NCBI GenBank assembly: GCA_964035795.1
Contig: OZ038322.1
Span: forward strand, 23,518,359-23,582,358
Direction of reading: 5' to 3'
From: Pterobdella sp. o SKG-2022
Lineage: Eukaryota > Annelida > Clitellata > Hirudinida > Piscicolidae
Length of the DNA: 64,000 bases
How positions within the stretch are numbered: the stretch's first letter is position 1; each line of letters begins with the position of its first letter. Made by a program: the position numbers and the translations under genes. The notes beneath the pieces are model-generated. The model did no database searches. It saw only the letters and a program-made list of their open reading frames with translations, and was not told where the DNA came from. This document shows positions 50,826-64,000 of this stretch, piece by piece.

Positions 50826-52017
50826 GTTCCAACTAATATCAGCATTGATAATACTGATATTGAAGAATTGACTCTTTTAACTCCAACCACTCTGGCATTT
50901 TTTGAAAACACTGTAATGTCAGAAGCTCCAACAACAAACTTTTTTGGAAATCCATCAATCATCGCACCCACAAATAATGTTGAAATCTTATCGGACACTT
51001 CAACTTCCAAGCATAAAACACATTCAGAAAATTATTCTGAAGAAGACTCAGATGTCACCACATCTGAATGCAGTGTTGTCCCAACCTCCACTACCAAAAC
51101 TACATCTACAAAGAACAAAGCTATGAAGAGAAAACTGCCTGGTCCTAGACCTGCCTACTCTGACGATGAGGTTAATATTGAAAATTTTAGTAAATTAAAT
51201 TATTTTCTGCTCATCAAAGAACGATTTTTACCAATATAATAATTGAAAAAATGTTTTATCATATATGGTTCAATAATTATGAATACCAACACAGTTAACT
51301 CCAGAAGATATGCAAAGGAGAATAAGACGAAGGGAGAGAAACAAAATGGCTGCTTCTAGGTGTAGACAAAGAAGAGTAGATCAAACAAATGAACTCTTAA
51401 ATGTAAATATTCAATTCAAAATTTAATCTAACTTTCAATTTTATATTTTAAATTTCTTTATTTACCATTAAATTATTCCATTCTCAAAATTTCAAATTCA
51501 ATTTAATTTTTAATTCATTTCATTAAAATAGGAAACAAAAAGTTTGGAAATGGAAGGAAATCGTTTAGAAAAAGAGATAGAAGAATTAGAAAAATTGAAA
51601 CAAAGATTAGAAGTTGTTCTTCACAGTCATTTACCCCTTTGTGCTGCCAACCTCAACTTAAACAATCCTGTTGTTGAAATCAAACCAGTTTCATCTTTTG
51701 AGGATGTTTCTTCAACTTCTCTACAAGCAAACAATGAAGTTGGAAACCAACCAAAGACAAAAGTTACCCTTATCAAATTATTCCCCAACAATGCTTTCAG
51801 ACCCAACTCTTTAACTACAAATGCTACAATTTCTGCTTCAAGCGCTTCTAATATTCAACTGGATAATCAAAATTTATTGCAAACTCCAATCATCAAAAGC
51901 AACAGTTCTTTACCAACTCCTGAACCTTTTTCTGCTTTTGATTACCTCACTCCAACCTCTCTTGGAACTTCTTCATTTTCTCCTTTATTCAACAACCCAG
52001 AACAATCTCAGATTTAG
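50826..52017 (+). CDS. fos: FOS-like bZIP transcription factor (first exon not found)
   Basis: Recognised exons are 50826-51170, 51295-51402 and 51532-52017, all in phase 0. Basic region: [20 protein letters not shown], with the N-x-x-A-A/S-x-x-C-R signature. The zipper then runs ELLN..SLEM..RLEK..ELEK..RLEV with five heptad leucines, closed by the FOS/ATF3-type [16 protein letters not shown] segment precedes the basic region, and the C-terminus is Ser/Thr/Pro-rich. FOS proteins dimerise with JUN and bind AP-1 sites in the nucleus. The start codon exon lies upstream and was not identified; 50826 follows a TTTCAG acceptor. The intron splitting the bZIP falls after the first zipper leucines. 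ATF3 is the main alternative. ATTTA motifs in the 3' UTR suit an unstable mRNA. Confidence 0.82.
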
Positions 52018-53770
52018 TTTTAAAGTATTGAAATTATCAAAAACTGTTCCATTATAACTTATTCTTTTTTACAAAAATCATTTATATTTCATTTGTTATA
52101 CCATTCGCTTGATATTTGTTTGGTGATGGTTCATAAGAGCATTTTTTAAACTAGGAATTTCATAATATACTTTTTCTATTCATTCTGTTTTGTTAACGTG
52201 GTGGCAATGTTACATATCAGTTAGTATTATTGAAACCATCTATAAGGCTATATGTTATTCATTCATTCATTATTTATATAGTTCCTAGTCATGACAAAAT
52301 AAACAATACAACTACTTTTCAGTTTCGATAATTTAGCCACTATATAATGCTAGTCTATCTGCATGAATTTTTCAAACTTCAAACTCTTTTTTTATCGAAT
52401 TATATTTACACTTTATAGACAGAACTTTTAAATATTATTTACAGCATAGTTTTCAAAAAACGCCCACAAAAGCTTGTGTATCCAATTAGATAAGAATGAC
52501 TAATTATTTTTAGGAAAACATTAGTAGCTATACAACGCTTTCTTATCCAGCTAATGCTTTGATGTTTTAATTAACAAACAAATTCAAACAATAACTTGCG
52601 TGTGCCAAATAAATAAATGAATTTTTTTGTGAGATTATCTGTTAAAACCGTATAAAAACAGAATATATTAAAACACAGAAGTAATGAAACACAAAGCATT
52701 TCAAATAGATAATATAGAGCGATAAACAAGTGGTTTCACTTCTTAAATATTAAACTTCCCAAAGTTACAAAAATCTTTTTAAAAAAAGCGTTTATTCAAG
52801 AAATAAGCTGGAATTTTCTACAAGTAAAACCTCATCAGAACTACTTAACCTTTTATGAATATCAAGTTATTAAACAACATACGATGTCTCTAAAAAACTA
52901 CTTATCTTTACTTAAAGTTGGTCTATAAATCAAGACACTTTTCTTTCTTTTATTCTAGAAATAGAACTCTACATTCAAAAGGCTTCAGTCCAGTGTTTCC
53001 GTTTTTCAATAAATTGTGAGTCACACTTACAAAAAGGGATAACCTTATTCAATGAAAGGCTTCAGAAATAAAATCGTATGGCAGCTGTAATATAAATCGA
53101 TAAATGATTTTTGTTAGTTAACCGCAATGTATTTCAAGAGTTGGTATCTTCGTCAAATATGAAGTGCTGATCAATAAAAATTTTTGAACACTTTTTCACT
53201 TTAGATCGAGAAAACCAAGAGTTTAATTATTTTACTAAATTTATAAAGATAACTTCATAATTTTTATCTAATTTTATATTAATTAATATTAAAACTAAAT
53301 ATTATTTGACATTCAAAAAATCTACGAAAACAGTTGAATAAGTTTGCTTCTTCACTTTGTTTAAGAAAACAACTGCGATTCTTTGTGAATTATGAAGTTT
53401 ATGAATAACCACAAAAAATTAAATAATCTATTTCGAGTTTTTATTGTTCATCTGTATAACCTCATGAGCTACTAGAAAAACGGAAACGTGCTTTTAGATA
53501 TCCTATTTCAAGTCGTTTCGTTTTCAAGTGCACTCGATTGTAAGAGTTTTTAAATTTTATGCTATAACTATCGCTGTATTATCTTATAGTTTAAAAACTA
53601 GGAATATCGGACGTAATAACAAACGAAACAAAAGTGTTTAAGAATGAGATCAATTAGTTTTTTAAAAACCTAAACTAAAATATTGTGAAATACCAGTTCA
53701 AGCAATATAAAACTCGTCAAAAGTAGGTACATTTATTTTTATGTTATAACCAATCACTTTCCATCTAGGC
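52018..53770. other. FOS-like 3' UTR and gene-poor DNA
   Basis: An AATAAA at 52298-52303 is a likely FOS-like poly(A) signal. The rest is AT-rich without exons that I recognise. Confidence 0.45.
52298..52303 (+). terminator. poly(A) signal AATAAA, FOS-like gene
   Basis: AATAAA about 280 nt after the FOS-like stop codon. Confidence 0.45.
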
Positions 53771-53946
53771 GGTCGGTCCCTATAGCTCAATGGTTGAGCA
53801 TTAGACTAATTATCTAAAGATACCGGGTTCGATCCCGCGTGCGCCAGCAATTAGCACCTGTTCTAAAGTGTGTTTTCGCTACATTAAATTTGTAGCAGGC
53901 TTAGATCTATGAGCAAAAGCGCTTTATAAATGACGCTTTACATTAC
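53771..53946 (+). mobile_element. tRNA-derived SINE, best preserved copy
   Basis: The tRNA-like head (53771-53847) has an A box tagctcaatgg at 53783-53793 and a B box ggttcgatcc at 53826-53835. Its anticodon arm ttaga/tctaa has a loop reading AAT, suggesting descent from a tRNA-Ile (AAT) or similar. The body follows: agcacctgttctaaagtgtg, gctacattaaatttgtagca, gatctatgagcaaaagcgc, tttataaatgacgctttaca. No long A tail is seen. The internal RNA polymerase III promoter looks intact, so this copy may be transcribed. Confidence 0.88.
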
Positions 53947-56900
53947 CAATATACTTACTCAAAATCATGTGAAATGACACAAAAAAAAGAAGGTAATTGT
54001 TATGTAAGGCGGAATTATGTAACAATATATCCAGTAACATAATTCAATTTTATTTATTTTACTTTTATTTCGAGCTAAACGTAATAAATTATTTATTATG
54101 GTTTTAGTTTCTAAGTAATAAAATTTTTTAAAGTTTCGATGATATTTATTCTTTTCACACAAAAGGTTTTCTAAATAATTTTATTCAAGTCACAAAAAAT
54201 TTAGCCAAGTATTAGTTCTATAGAAAAATGAAAAATTTAGTGTTTCTTACCGTGTGTTTCATTTGGTGAAGCAGAATCGAAACACACAAGCGACAATCTC
54301 ACAAAAACATATTTGATTGGTTGAAAAATTCACAAAACAAATGAAAAAATTTATTCGAATAATATTGTTTATTAAATAAAAATTATATGAACAAATTTTG
54401 TTTTATGAAAACGAGAGTTCATATTAAACACTCAGAACGACGATTTAATGTAACATGGCTCATTCAGGAGTGTTGCTTATGCGGTAATATAGCTTACGAA
54501 TTGAAGCTTGCGGTGAGCGAAAAAGCTTCAAATATATTCTTTGTTCGGCCAATGAGATTTTTTTTATATATAATAAATACTATAGTTTAAAAAATTTCTA
54601 ATTTCAATTGCTCATCATAATTTCCAAAGTGATTACTAACCATAATCTTCAAGGTTCTTGTTGATTTCATCAACTACATCATATGATCGAGTTTTGTGTT
54701 TAACCAAATTAAATATATTCAATAATTGAAACCAAAAATGAAAAAAATATCAAATAATCGACTCAGCTTGAAAAGATTTTCAACGGGAATCTGTTCAACA
54801 ACAGGCAAACTGCGGCTGAGGAGCGCTACCAATAGCTGCAGGCGTGGTTGCTACGATGCGGAAGAAAAAACATCTTGAACCAATGTAAATTTTAATAAAA
54901 AAATGAATAAGTAATATATCAATCCGTCAATAGTATCCTAATTTTTATGTTATTTTTTGTTCGTTAGGGTGTTGAAAAGTTTCGACTATAAGACTTGTCT
55001 ACAAACTTGTGAATCTCTGCAGGTTTCACGTAAATGCAAATGTTCAAGAATTTAATGTTTAAAAACCTAATTGATTTTAATTTAATAATAAAAGCATCTT
55101 ACAGCTTGTACATGGAATGTCATGCTGCTATATTTAATCAATAAAACCACAAACTGAATGATTTAGTTTTTTTTCAGATTAATTTTTGGTTGATTATAGA
55201 TAAAAATTTGATATTGGTAAATAAAGCTAACTATTCAATGTCATATATAAAATCACTTAAAATTAGTAAACTACAAACAACGCGCTTAATCAAGACTCAA
55301 CTAATTTTCTCAAAACATTTATGCCACAAAGACAATAGAAATTTTAAAGTGGAGCTTAAAAACTATCAATTTTCAGCGCTTTTAAGACTTTTGAAGTCTA
55401 TCGATTTTTAAACACTGAAAAATCTTTTAAATTTCCGTGTAAATGGAGTTAATTAAAAATTCCAAAGACGATTGATACCGGCCTTTCATAAAATAATTAA
55501 CGCTCAAAAATTTTTCGAAGAAACTACGTTCAACCGTTTTATAAATCGAATTTTAAAAAATATTTTGTATACTTATATGTGCTTTCGAGGGAATTTTCAA
55601 CAAAATCATGAAAAACAACATTGGACTCTACAATTAATTACTTGAAAAATTATTTTAAAATATAAAAAATAAACTTTAAAAACATCAATTGAGGATTCAT
55701 AAATTTATTTAGCATGCTAACGTTTTATCATAAGGCTATACTTATCGAAAATTATAGATTTTCTTTTAAATAAATGTATGAATCCTCGATTGGTGTTTTT
55801 AAAGTTTAATTACTATAGAAAACATACATAAGGTGTCTGAAAATTTTATATCAATAAATAACCTCATATGAGGCTTATGAATTATGACAAGGTTTTACTT
55901 GTTGAAAATTTAAGCTCAATAAAAATTTTTCTTCACGTGTTTCTCTAAATGCTCATAATCTGAAGTTTTTACTGTAAGAAATTTAACTTTGTACAGAATT
56001 TAATCATAGAATATAAAACTCAGAATAAATTGAAATGCTACGATGGGGTCGGAAAAGCTGATTGACCACCAAGAAATAAATATATATTTAAATGTCCATG
56101 TACCAATGTCTGATTGTGTTTTACGATCTTGTGCTTCCTAAGCTAATCAGACACCGTTCTTAAAAATGTATTAGAAGCAATTATTCTACCCTTAAATGTT
56201 TTTCTCCCTATATCCTTAGAAAGTTTTATAAATACTTGATTTGATAAATATTAAATATATTTTTAATAAAGAAATTCAAAAAAATGTCTAATTAAAATAT
56301 ATATAATGAAATAATAGTTTTTCCGTAATTAAACTCAAATGATAATTTATAGCAGAATTTTAGTAAATTTTTGATAAAATGTGATATTAACTAGAGGATA
56401 TCTGATATACCCTTTTATACACTGATAACGGTTTGGAGGAGTAGGTGATTAAATAAGCATTGGTATGGGATTAGTGTTAATTTTGATTTTGGACCACACA
56501 TAACATACTATCACGACCAAATAAATAGAAATTCTAAGATAACAATTGAAATAACTCCTTATACTGATACTAATCCCAAACAAATTAGAGTGGTTTTACT
56601 AACAAGATTAAATATATTAATAAATAAATTCAATAATAATTAATTATGATTCTTAAAATTATCATTTAAATACATTTAATCTAAAATTTTCAATAAATAT
56701 TTCAACAAACATAAGAATCTCCATCCACTATGAACTCTCCTTATAGTTTTTAAAGGCATTTAATGTTCTATTTAATGATTCGCAAATACAAAAAAACCAA
56801 ATGATTACTGTTATCATATAGAATCCTTGCTACCCATTCTTCTATTATTTGTTCAAATTCTGCTGCATGCCACACAAGTCATAACCAAGGCAGCTCTAAA

Positions 56901-59287
56901 TCTTCTCAAATTAATATGTCACGCAGAAGTCTCAATAAAATTCCAGTAAATGACTTTTCAGCTCAAATTTAGACATACAATACGTGAATTATTAATTAAT
57001 TTATTTATCTATTTTCATATTCATATGAATTCAATGTGTTTTTTTTTCATATTTGTTAGTTTGTATTTCTTTATGTGTATGTTTTACTTTGTGTTATTTA
57101 CTTAAAAGGTTGCATGTTTTTCGATTAAAATTTCTTCGCTTTTATAATTAATATTTGAAGATATATTTTATATCAATATAAACTAACATTCTTAACCTTT
57201 GTTTGAATTCAAATTATTACACAAAGAATTAAGAACTTGAGCAAATACAATAATAATTAATTTGCAAATCATTAAATTGTCTTAGACTATATCTCGCATC
57301 CCAAATATCAAAATATTTGAACAACTTAGAAAATTTGCTTAAGCGGAATTAAATGCAAATATCTTTAGTTGTATTTATGATTAAAAACCCCATATCAGAA
57401 AAATAAACTCTTAAAATAAACTTAAATATTAACTTTGTATAAAAATATTATACTGAGTATTAAACCATATATGAAGAAAAAAACAAGGTGAACCTCTTAA
57501 ATATTATCAAATTTGAAACATTTATTTTGTGCAATAAAATAAACTCCTAAAAGTGTTTTTATTTGAATATGTGAACGTACTTTTATAAAAAAAAATTATT
57601 TTCATATAAACATAAATAAATCAAAAAATTTTAGATGGGAAATCATGATAATAAAACTTTAAAAATAATAATTAAAAAATGACATCATAATAAGTTTAAA
57701 TAATGTCATAACAATTTAAAAACCATATAACCGTTTAAAAAGGCTTCGTGTCATGGTAAGTTACACTGTCAAGGATCGTGCAATTCAAATTGCACAAATA
57801 TAACATTGAAAAATTAATCAGTTTTTATCCCTTCACAAACATCCCTTGCATTTGTCATATATTCCACAATGAGCATATGCGCTGACATTCATATAATGTA
57901 GATTGGGAATGGGTGTTATATGAATAGATATATTGTGTTTGTGTCCATACTAAACATGTTTTCTTGTCATTTAATTGAGAATTCAATCAATTTTTCTAAG
58001 CAGTGTTGCTTTAAATTTCGATAATTTTGGTATTTAAATAAGTTATATTTTGTTAGACTGCAGTTTTAACGTATCTCAAGTAGGAATGTGGCGGAAATGA
58101 GAGTTTTCAAACACGTTTGCTAATTAACTTATCAGTTCATAATTATTTTTATTGAAAAAAAATGCAAAAATCAACCTTCAAGCCATCAATGGTTATTTTT
58201 AAATTAATCAAACTAAACTGAATCTTAGACCAGTATCGTCATTTAATTAGTTTCAACATTAATAAATAATCATTTGTAATTTAATAACTCAAACTAAACC
58301 ATCATTGATGGAGGTATTGAATTTTGAAAAAATTCAGCGCATTCCCCTATCTCTCATGACACAACCATCCAGCCAGGTCATATGCATTACTGCTGAAAGC
58401 ACTGTCCTCTTATAACTAATCATTGCAAACGTATTAATTTTGAATACAGAACTATTGGAAAAGTTTCTACAAAATCAGCATTCGTAGCTTAGTTTTATTT
58501 GAAAAAGACCATTCAAATCCATAATTGTTTGTTTTCGCTTGTTTGCTCAAGTTTTCGTATTTATTTATGAATTGATCTGCTTCGATGAATGGCCGATTCT
58601 TTGTCTCCATATTATACACCTGTATAATGCTCATCACTACGTCTTTAAAAGCTTTTTTTTGAACTTATCCAATTTGTGCTAACTTTTCAACTTTTTCAGT
58701 CATATTTGTACACAGGGTATGAGAATTACGAGCGTTTCAGAATGCTTTTTAGTATTGTTTCCATGATATTCTTGTATTTTGATGCTTTTATAGGGATAAA
58801 TAAACATGTTTCAATGGTATTTATTAGTTTGAAATTTTTTAAAATACAAAAACTATATGTTAACTGTTGCTTTTTCACATTTAATGTTGACTGTTATGAA
58901 TTAAACTCTATATCGTAATCAAAAGTAATAATGTGACAAATAAAAATCGAAACAAATGGTTACTATTCACTGTTGAGATGTGACGCAGGACGACAAAGAA
59001 ATGATAAACCATTTGAGAATCCTTTAGTGCACATATGATAAGCACTTCAAAAGATTCAATTATTAAAACCAATAATTTTAAATTGTAACAACATTTATTT
59101 GAAATATTTCAGACAACATCAAAACAACATTAATCACAACTTTTTTGAAAATTAAAAATTTTACCTGCACAAATAATCAAAAATATCAAAACTTGCTCAA
59201 TATAATACTAATTGAAAGGGTCAAAACGAAAATTTTATATACATTAGAATTCCTGTGATTTCAAAACTTCAAAATCAACCGCTATGA
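53947..59287. other. gene-poor region between FOS-like and EMX
   Basis: More than 5 kb without an exon I can recognise. The short open frames at 54387, 55190 and 58676 have AT-driven composition and no family match. Two dispersed repeats lie at 55715-56010. Distal EMX enhancers could be here, but I see no specific evidence. Confidence 0.45.
55715..56010 (+). repeat. composite of two dispersed repeats
   Basis: 55715-55800 (taacgttttatcataaggctatacttatcgaaaattatag) belongs to the family also at 20285, 25176 and 30803. 55915-56010 belongs to the family at 6915-7015. Their closeness may mean that both are parts of one element, with the copy at 55715-56010 the most complete. Confidence 0.55.
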
Positions 59288-62200
59288 TTAATTTCCTAAA
59301 GTAGAGTCGAAGGTATGGGAGCTAAAATCCCTCTCTTCTATTGGTCGACGTGATTCTTGGTTATCATCCACATCCACAACTTCATCCTCTTCTTCCTCTT
59401 CATCTCCTGACGTCATGATTTCGTCACATCCGGTTCCTGATTCATCTCCTGGTTGGACTCTTTTGTGCTTGGTTCTTCTGTTCTGAAACCACACTTTTAC
59501 CTAGATGTTTTTTCAGTTTTATAATATATTTCATAAATATATTTTGATATAAGTGAAAAAACTTTTTATATAATTTCTTATTAGCAACTCAACTGTTCAA
59601 GCCATTAATTTTCTCATATGAAGTGGTAGCACCTGTGTTTCAGTGAGGTTCAGAGAAGAAGCCAAATCTTTCCTTTCCTGTCCCACAACATAGTGGTTCT
59701 TGCCAAAGGCCTCTTCAAGCTGCAGAAGTTGAGAAGGAGAAAAAGCTGTTCGGATTCTTTTGGGCTTTCTGAATGGAAACATGAAGCCACCTTCATTTCC
59801 TGAATGATTTCAAAGCCATTAAACATTCATAATTAAATATTAAAACCATTTTATACCACACTTTTGTGGCTCAACTGCCAATCTTGACAGAATAGAGTTA
59901 GATATATATATATTCAAAAAATTTAATTCATCATAGTTAACACATTAAATTTTCTTGTTTGATTCAAATGTATATAAAATTATAAAGTTATTTACCAGGC
60001 ATAAACGACCCCTCCTGTCATTTCGTATCCACAATTAAGATAGATTGTTTTCCAAGCGGTTATTTTAATATGATTATGCAGATTAAATGGCGAAACAATT
60101 TCAAAACTCTAAAATACATTTAAGCTAACAATTGAAAAATATTCTGTAAATTTTGTATGTTCATAATTTAAAAAATTTCAATTTTAAATAGATTATAATT
60201 AATTATTTAATACTATTTTCAACAAAATATTTATGTAAGAATGGTAAAACGCTTAAATAAACACATTTTCACACTATTGCCAAAAGTACGATAAAGTAGG
60301 CTCTAATTAATACAAGGCGTTTAAAAATTTTCAAAATTTTTCTATTTTTTATTTTTGCGGTGTTTTACACCGGTTTATAATAGCTATTAGGACAACACAA
60401 CGTAAAATTGTGACTTGCATTGATTTTACTTCAACATGGAGTATAAAACACTCTGTTACAATAGGACTCTATCGTAAAACTCAAGCGATGAACTTTCCTG
60501 ATCGAAATGCTTTGGCCTATTATTATAAATTCACCATTTAAATCACTAACTTTTATATCAGTGAAATTACTCAAACTGATATTATATTATTTAGGTTAGG
60601 TTTTTACTAGAAGTTATAAGCAGCTATATTTGTTATCTACCAAGTAATGCCTTGTTAGCAATTAAGTTTATAAATAAATCATTTTAAAGTAATAGCATAC
60701 TCTACCACTAAAGACTATTTCCTGCTGTAGTTGGTGTCAGCGGCCGATGAGAACTACAATTGTTATACCATTCATGCTTTATGACCCTAAATTAGTGTCT
60801 CAATTGAAGCAATTCTTTTTAGAACTTGTTGCATCAGGAATGGTGGTTGTTGTTCAACTCGGCTAATTGTGTGAAATATCAGCTGGGTGTTTTGCTAACG
60901 ATATATGCGATAAATTGGCCGATGAATGGCTGTAATTAACACCAAAAGATACGATTAACCTTATCTTATGCCCTATCTATGACATTTTAAACTATCAAAT
61001 AAGCGATGCCCTGTGTGATTATAGTATGTTTGTGGGGTATGTTCGAGGGATTTTGATGGTAAACAAGTTTAAAAAAAGATTAATCTAAAATCAAAATTGA
61101 GTAATATTTTAAAGATATTATTCTAGATATAAATAAATTGAACTTTATATAAAAATAGAATTAAGAAACTAATATAATTGTATCTTTTTGAAAATCTATA
61201 AATCCACAATAAATCGTCAATATACCTTTCTTCCCTACCATTTTTTTTTGATTAAACTAATTACTGACAAACTGCTAAGTTCGTTTTTGATAAGTGCCTT
61301 CAAACGATCTCTATGTTCAAAGCCATATGTTACTTGCATCATCTTAATTGCCCCATCTATTCATTCGTTAGCATTAATAAAGTATCCCGATGCACTTGAC
61401 TAGTGGTTTACAATAACAGTTTTTAAACGATAATCAATTTCTTGTATTTTATATACAGAAATTTCTTATTGAATATGAAATAAATAGTGAGGTTTTATTT
61501 GAAAAATTTCAATGAAATTTCACCTGGGACACCAAAGCGGTTGTGGAGAAAGCCATTTTGTCGATTTATAAGCCACGTTAAATACGAATCGACTCTTTGG
61601 TTGGAGTGGTTTTCAAATGGTAAGTGAGTGTGGTAGTGAGGCGGTAGAGCTGCTGGAGGATGATGGGGTATGGACGGTAAGGAATATGGTGAAAGAGATG
61701 TGAATATTTGATTGTGTTGCAGTTTTCTTATGGGAGAGGCTTGTTGTGGGATACGATATATGGAACCAGGGTGAAACGAAAATGGTGGGATTTGAGGAAT
61801 AAGAGGCCGAGGAAACGGTGGTTGGTTGCTCTTGAATGGGTTCATAAAGAACGGAGGCGGTGACATTTTTTCGTTTTCATTATTATTTACTTCTGCTTCC
61901 ACTACTTCTTTGATGTTTGCAGTCTCTTTGTGTTCTTCGGTTTCATTAATGGAGCTTTGAGACTTCAAATCATCATTATCCTTTGCAGTGATTATACTAT
62001 TAATTGTATTGTTTTGGCAAAAACTATTTTCGGTTTTATAAAACGCGGTATTATCCTCTTTGTAACTAATACCTCTGCACTTGATTCCTTCCCCTTCACC
62101 ACACATTTCTTCCTCTAACTTTAACTTTTGAGAGTTCAAATATTCTTTTAGTCCTGTTTCTATGTTTTTATGTTTAATGTAATAAGATTTGTTTTTTAAA

Positions 62201-63192
62201 TCTTCATAAAGTTTTTTACTTAAAGAATGGCTTGGAAGCAGTTTTTCGTGGTCGCTACAAGAAATTTTAGTTGGAGAGTTCATTTTGCTGTTTTCGATGA
62301 GTTTTGCAAAATTGTTAATTTTCAAAAGATTTTCTGTCACGAGAATGCTTGTTTTGTCGATTAGGGGTTTTCCATCACAATCTCTAGTTGTATCCATGGA
62401 CTTATCATTTTTTACTTCATTATTAACAATATAATCATAGTTATTATTAGATTTTTCATTGTGGCTTTTGTTGATTTTGTTTTCAGTAGAAATGACTGAA
62501 GCAGGATTAGCTTCCTTTGAAGGAGACTTAATGCTTTGATTGTCGTCAAGTTCCTTATTAGACCCTAACAATTGTTGCTGTTTATGTAGTTGTTTTTTTA
62601 ATTTTAATAAATTGCAATGATGTTTTTGATAATCTAAATGCAATTGCAAACTGTGAAGATGGTGTTTGAGTTGTTGTTGGTGCATTAGTTGCATTGGTTG
62701 AGACCTGACACTTGCATGCTGCTGGCATTTTTCTATGAAAAGTTTCTTTGAATCAAAAAACATTTTTTTGGAAAAATCACTGTTACAAGAGAAAGACCTT
62801 GGTTCAGTTGGATCTTTTTTGAAATCAACCGCGGAGTTTTCATAGCTTTTATTTAGAGATTCTTCACTTTTTTTGAATGTTTCATGGAATGATTCAGAAT
62901 GTTCTTTCAATGATTTTGTTTTACTTTCTTGGCTTTTAATGAAATGCTCAAAACAACTCATTGTACCATCTTTTTCATTTTGATCATTTAAACTATTTTT
63001 TGGAGATGTTTTTTTGAATGTTTGAGAACTTTTAACTGCATTTGAGTTTTTACTCCCTTCATTTTCATCATTAACTTCTTTCAAATCATACTTGGAAAGT
63101 TTTTTTTCGTTTAAAAGTGAGTCTATACTGAAGGAAGATGGGCGTTTGTTGGATAAGTTGATTGAAGTTTTAATGTTTTGAGTTGTTGTCAT
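59288..63192 (-). CDS. EMX: EMX (empty spiracles) homeobox transcription factor, 3 exons
   Basis: Exons 63192-61524, 59799-59633 and 59500-59288 join in phase to a 682-residue protein. The homeodomain spans exons 2 and 3: [40 protein letters not shown], then [14 protein letters not shown]. It has the EMX-specific KNHYVVG. Just upstream, exon 1 ends with [17 protein letters not shown], the EMX hexapeptide-like region, and exon 2 begins [10 protein letters not shown]. An FSIDSLL segment near residue 20 resembles an EH1 Groucho-binding motif. The C-terminal tail is acidic. EMX patterns head and brain in bilaterians and acts in the nucleus. Odd feature: vertebrate EMX is about 250-290 residues, but here about 550 residues precede the homeodomain, mostly low-complexity Lys/Ser/Asn/Gln with a His-Gln-rich block. 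The intron position between Q and V of helix 3 is the common one for this class. Confidence 0.93.
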
Positions 63193-64000
63193 ATTGATTG
63201 AAAATTGACAAGTTGACCTAGGATTTTTACACTGATAACTTGCTACACATTCGTTGTTGTTTTATAAATAATCTCTTTAATCCTTCAAATAGAAACTGAA
63301 AACGTTTGAAACAAGTTAATATTATTAATGCATATATTTATCCAAAAAATCCCTACAAGAGCATTCGAAAGCGCAAAGGCTTTAACTTTTAAAAGAGCTT
63401 TTGTTCAAATATTACTAATTACGCCGAGCTAGGAAAACAAGATATAAAGACAACGAAAACAAATAAGTGAGAGTAAATGATGCTTTTTAAGCTGGTATGA
63501 ACGATCTATTAAATCTAATGCACATATCTGCGTTTATCAATAGGAAACGTTAGTTAAACTGTTATCATAGAATATTGATTGGAAAAAATATCGATAGAAA
63601 ACCTTTTAATTACGGATTCATTTATGTTGGTATTAGTAATACCATCTAGAAGTTAATCATCATAGGAGAGGTATAAAATACATGTGATAGAAATAATTTT
63701 TCCCATCATTAATATTTTTTGTAGAAAATTAAATAAGTAAAAAAGCTTTGCGAGAATATTTAATTTATTAATTCAATTTTAACCTTTGTGAACTTGTTGT
63801 ATGGTGATGTGATGTCTAGCAAGTAAAAAACTGTTTAAAAATTGTTATTATGGAAATGACGTTTGAGAAAATAAATCAGCACTCACACAGTGCATGAAAA
63901 CATTTTAAAAAATGGGCTGAATGCATGAATTTAACTAAGAAAATAATTTTACTCTGTTTCTTGATAGGTTAGCTTTTTAAAATAATTTCACCAGATGTGA
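63193..64000. other. EMX 5' flank
   Basis: No further coding exon seen. It should contain the EMX promoter and 5' UTR; no clear TATA box at a proper distance. Confidence 0.4.

Noticed and set aside
53771..53847. A possible functional tRNA-Ile gene
   Set aside because: A and B boxes are good, but acceptor-stem pairing is poor and the SINE body follows directly.
54387..55411. Short open frames at 54387 and 55190 as genes
   Set aside because: No family match, AT-driven composition, and no neighbouring exons in phase.

Overview
This window is nuclear DNA from an AT-rich animal genome. The evidence is intron-split genes with GT...AG borders, animal-specific families (RIM presynaptic scaffold, EMX homeobox, STK11IP, BORA, KAT14), a tRNA-derived SINE family and several lineages of non-LTR retrotransposon. 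The RIM gene implies an animal with synapses. I cannot place the phylum from sequence alone; a lophotrochozoan, flatworm or cnidarian would all fit.

Layout from left to right. 1-2.8 kb: no gene seen. 2.8-7.5 kb (+): a complete six-exon secreted EndoU-type endoribonuclease. 7.7-8.9 kb: a broken piece of a KAT14 exon beside a retrotransposon fragment. 11.8-13.1 kb (+): a second, decayed EndoU copy. 13.4-20.0 kb (-): KAT14, an ATAC-complex acetyltransferase, with a retrotransposon, a SINE and a perfect foldback in its introns. 20.6-21.5 kb: retrotransposon 3' end. 22.1-23.7 kb (-): an intact alpha-tubulin with an ATG-only first exon. 25.5-26.9 kb (-): a divergent forkhead gene. 27.4-34.4 kb (-): STK11IP (LIP1), leucine-rich repeats plus a zinc-ribbon, with two retrotransposon fragments in introns. 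34.7-38.7 kb (+): BORA, divergent from STK11IP across about 340 bp. 39.7-48.7 kb (+): a complete RIM gene (Rab-binding region, zinc finger, PDZ, C2A, C2B). 50.8-52.0 kb (+): a FOS-like bZIP gene. 52-59 kb: gene-poor, with a full-length SINE. 59.3-63.2 kb (-): an EMX homeobox gene with an unusually long N-terminus.

The genes are unrelated housekeeping, developmental and neuronal loci, so no operon logic applies. The most informative structure is the duplicated, convergent EndoU/KAT14 block. The left block keeps EndoU intact and KAT14 broken. The right block keeps KAT14 and has a decayed EndoU that has lost its catalytic residues. The second notable thing is a tRNA-headed SINE family with four differently truncated copies. 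Exon borders were assigned by eye from GT/AG sites and reading phase, and junctions I could not reconcile are stated.
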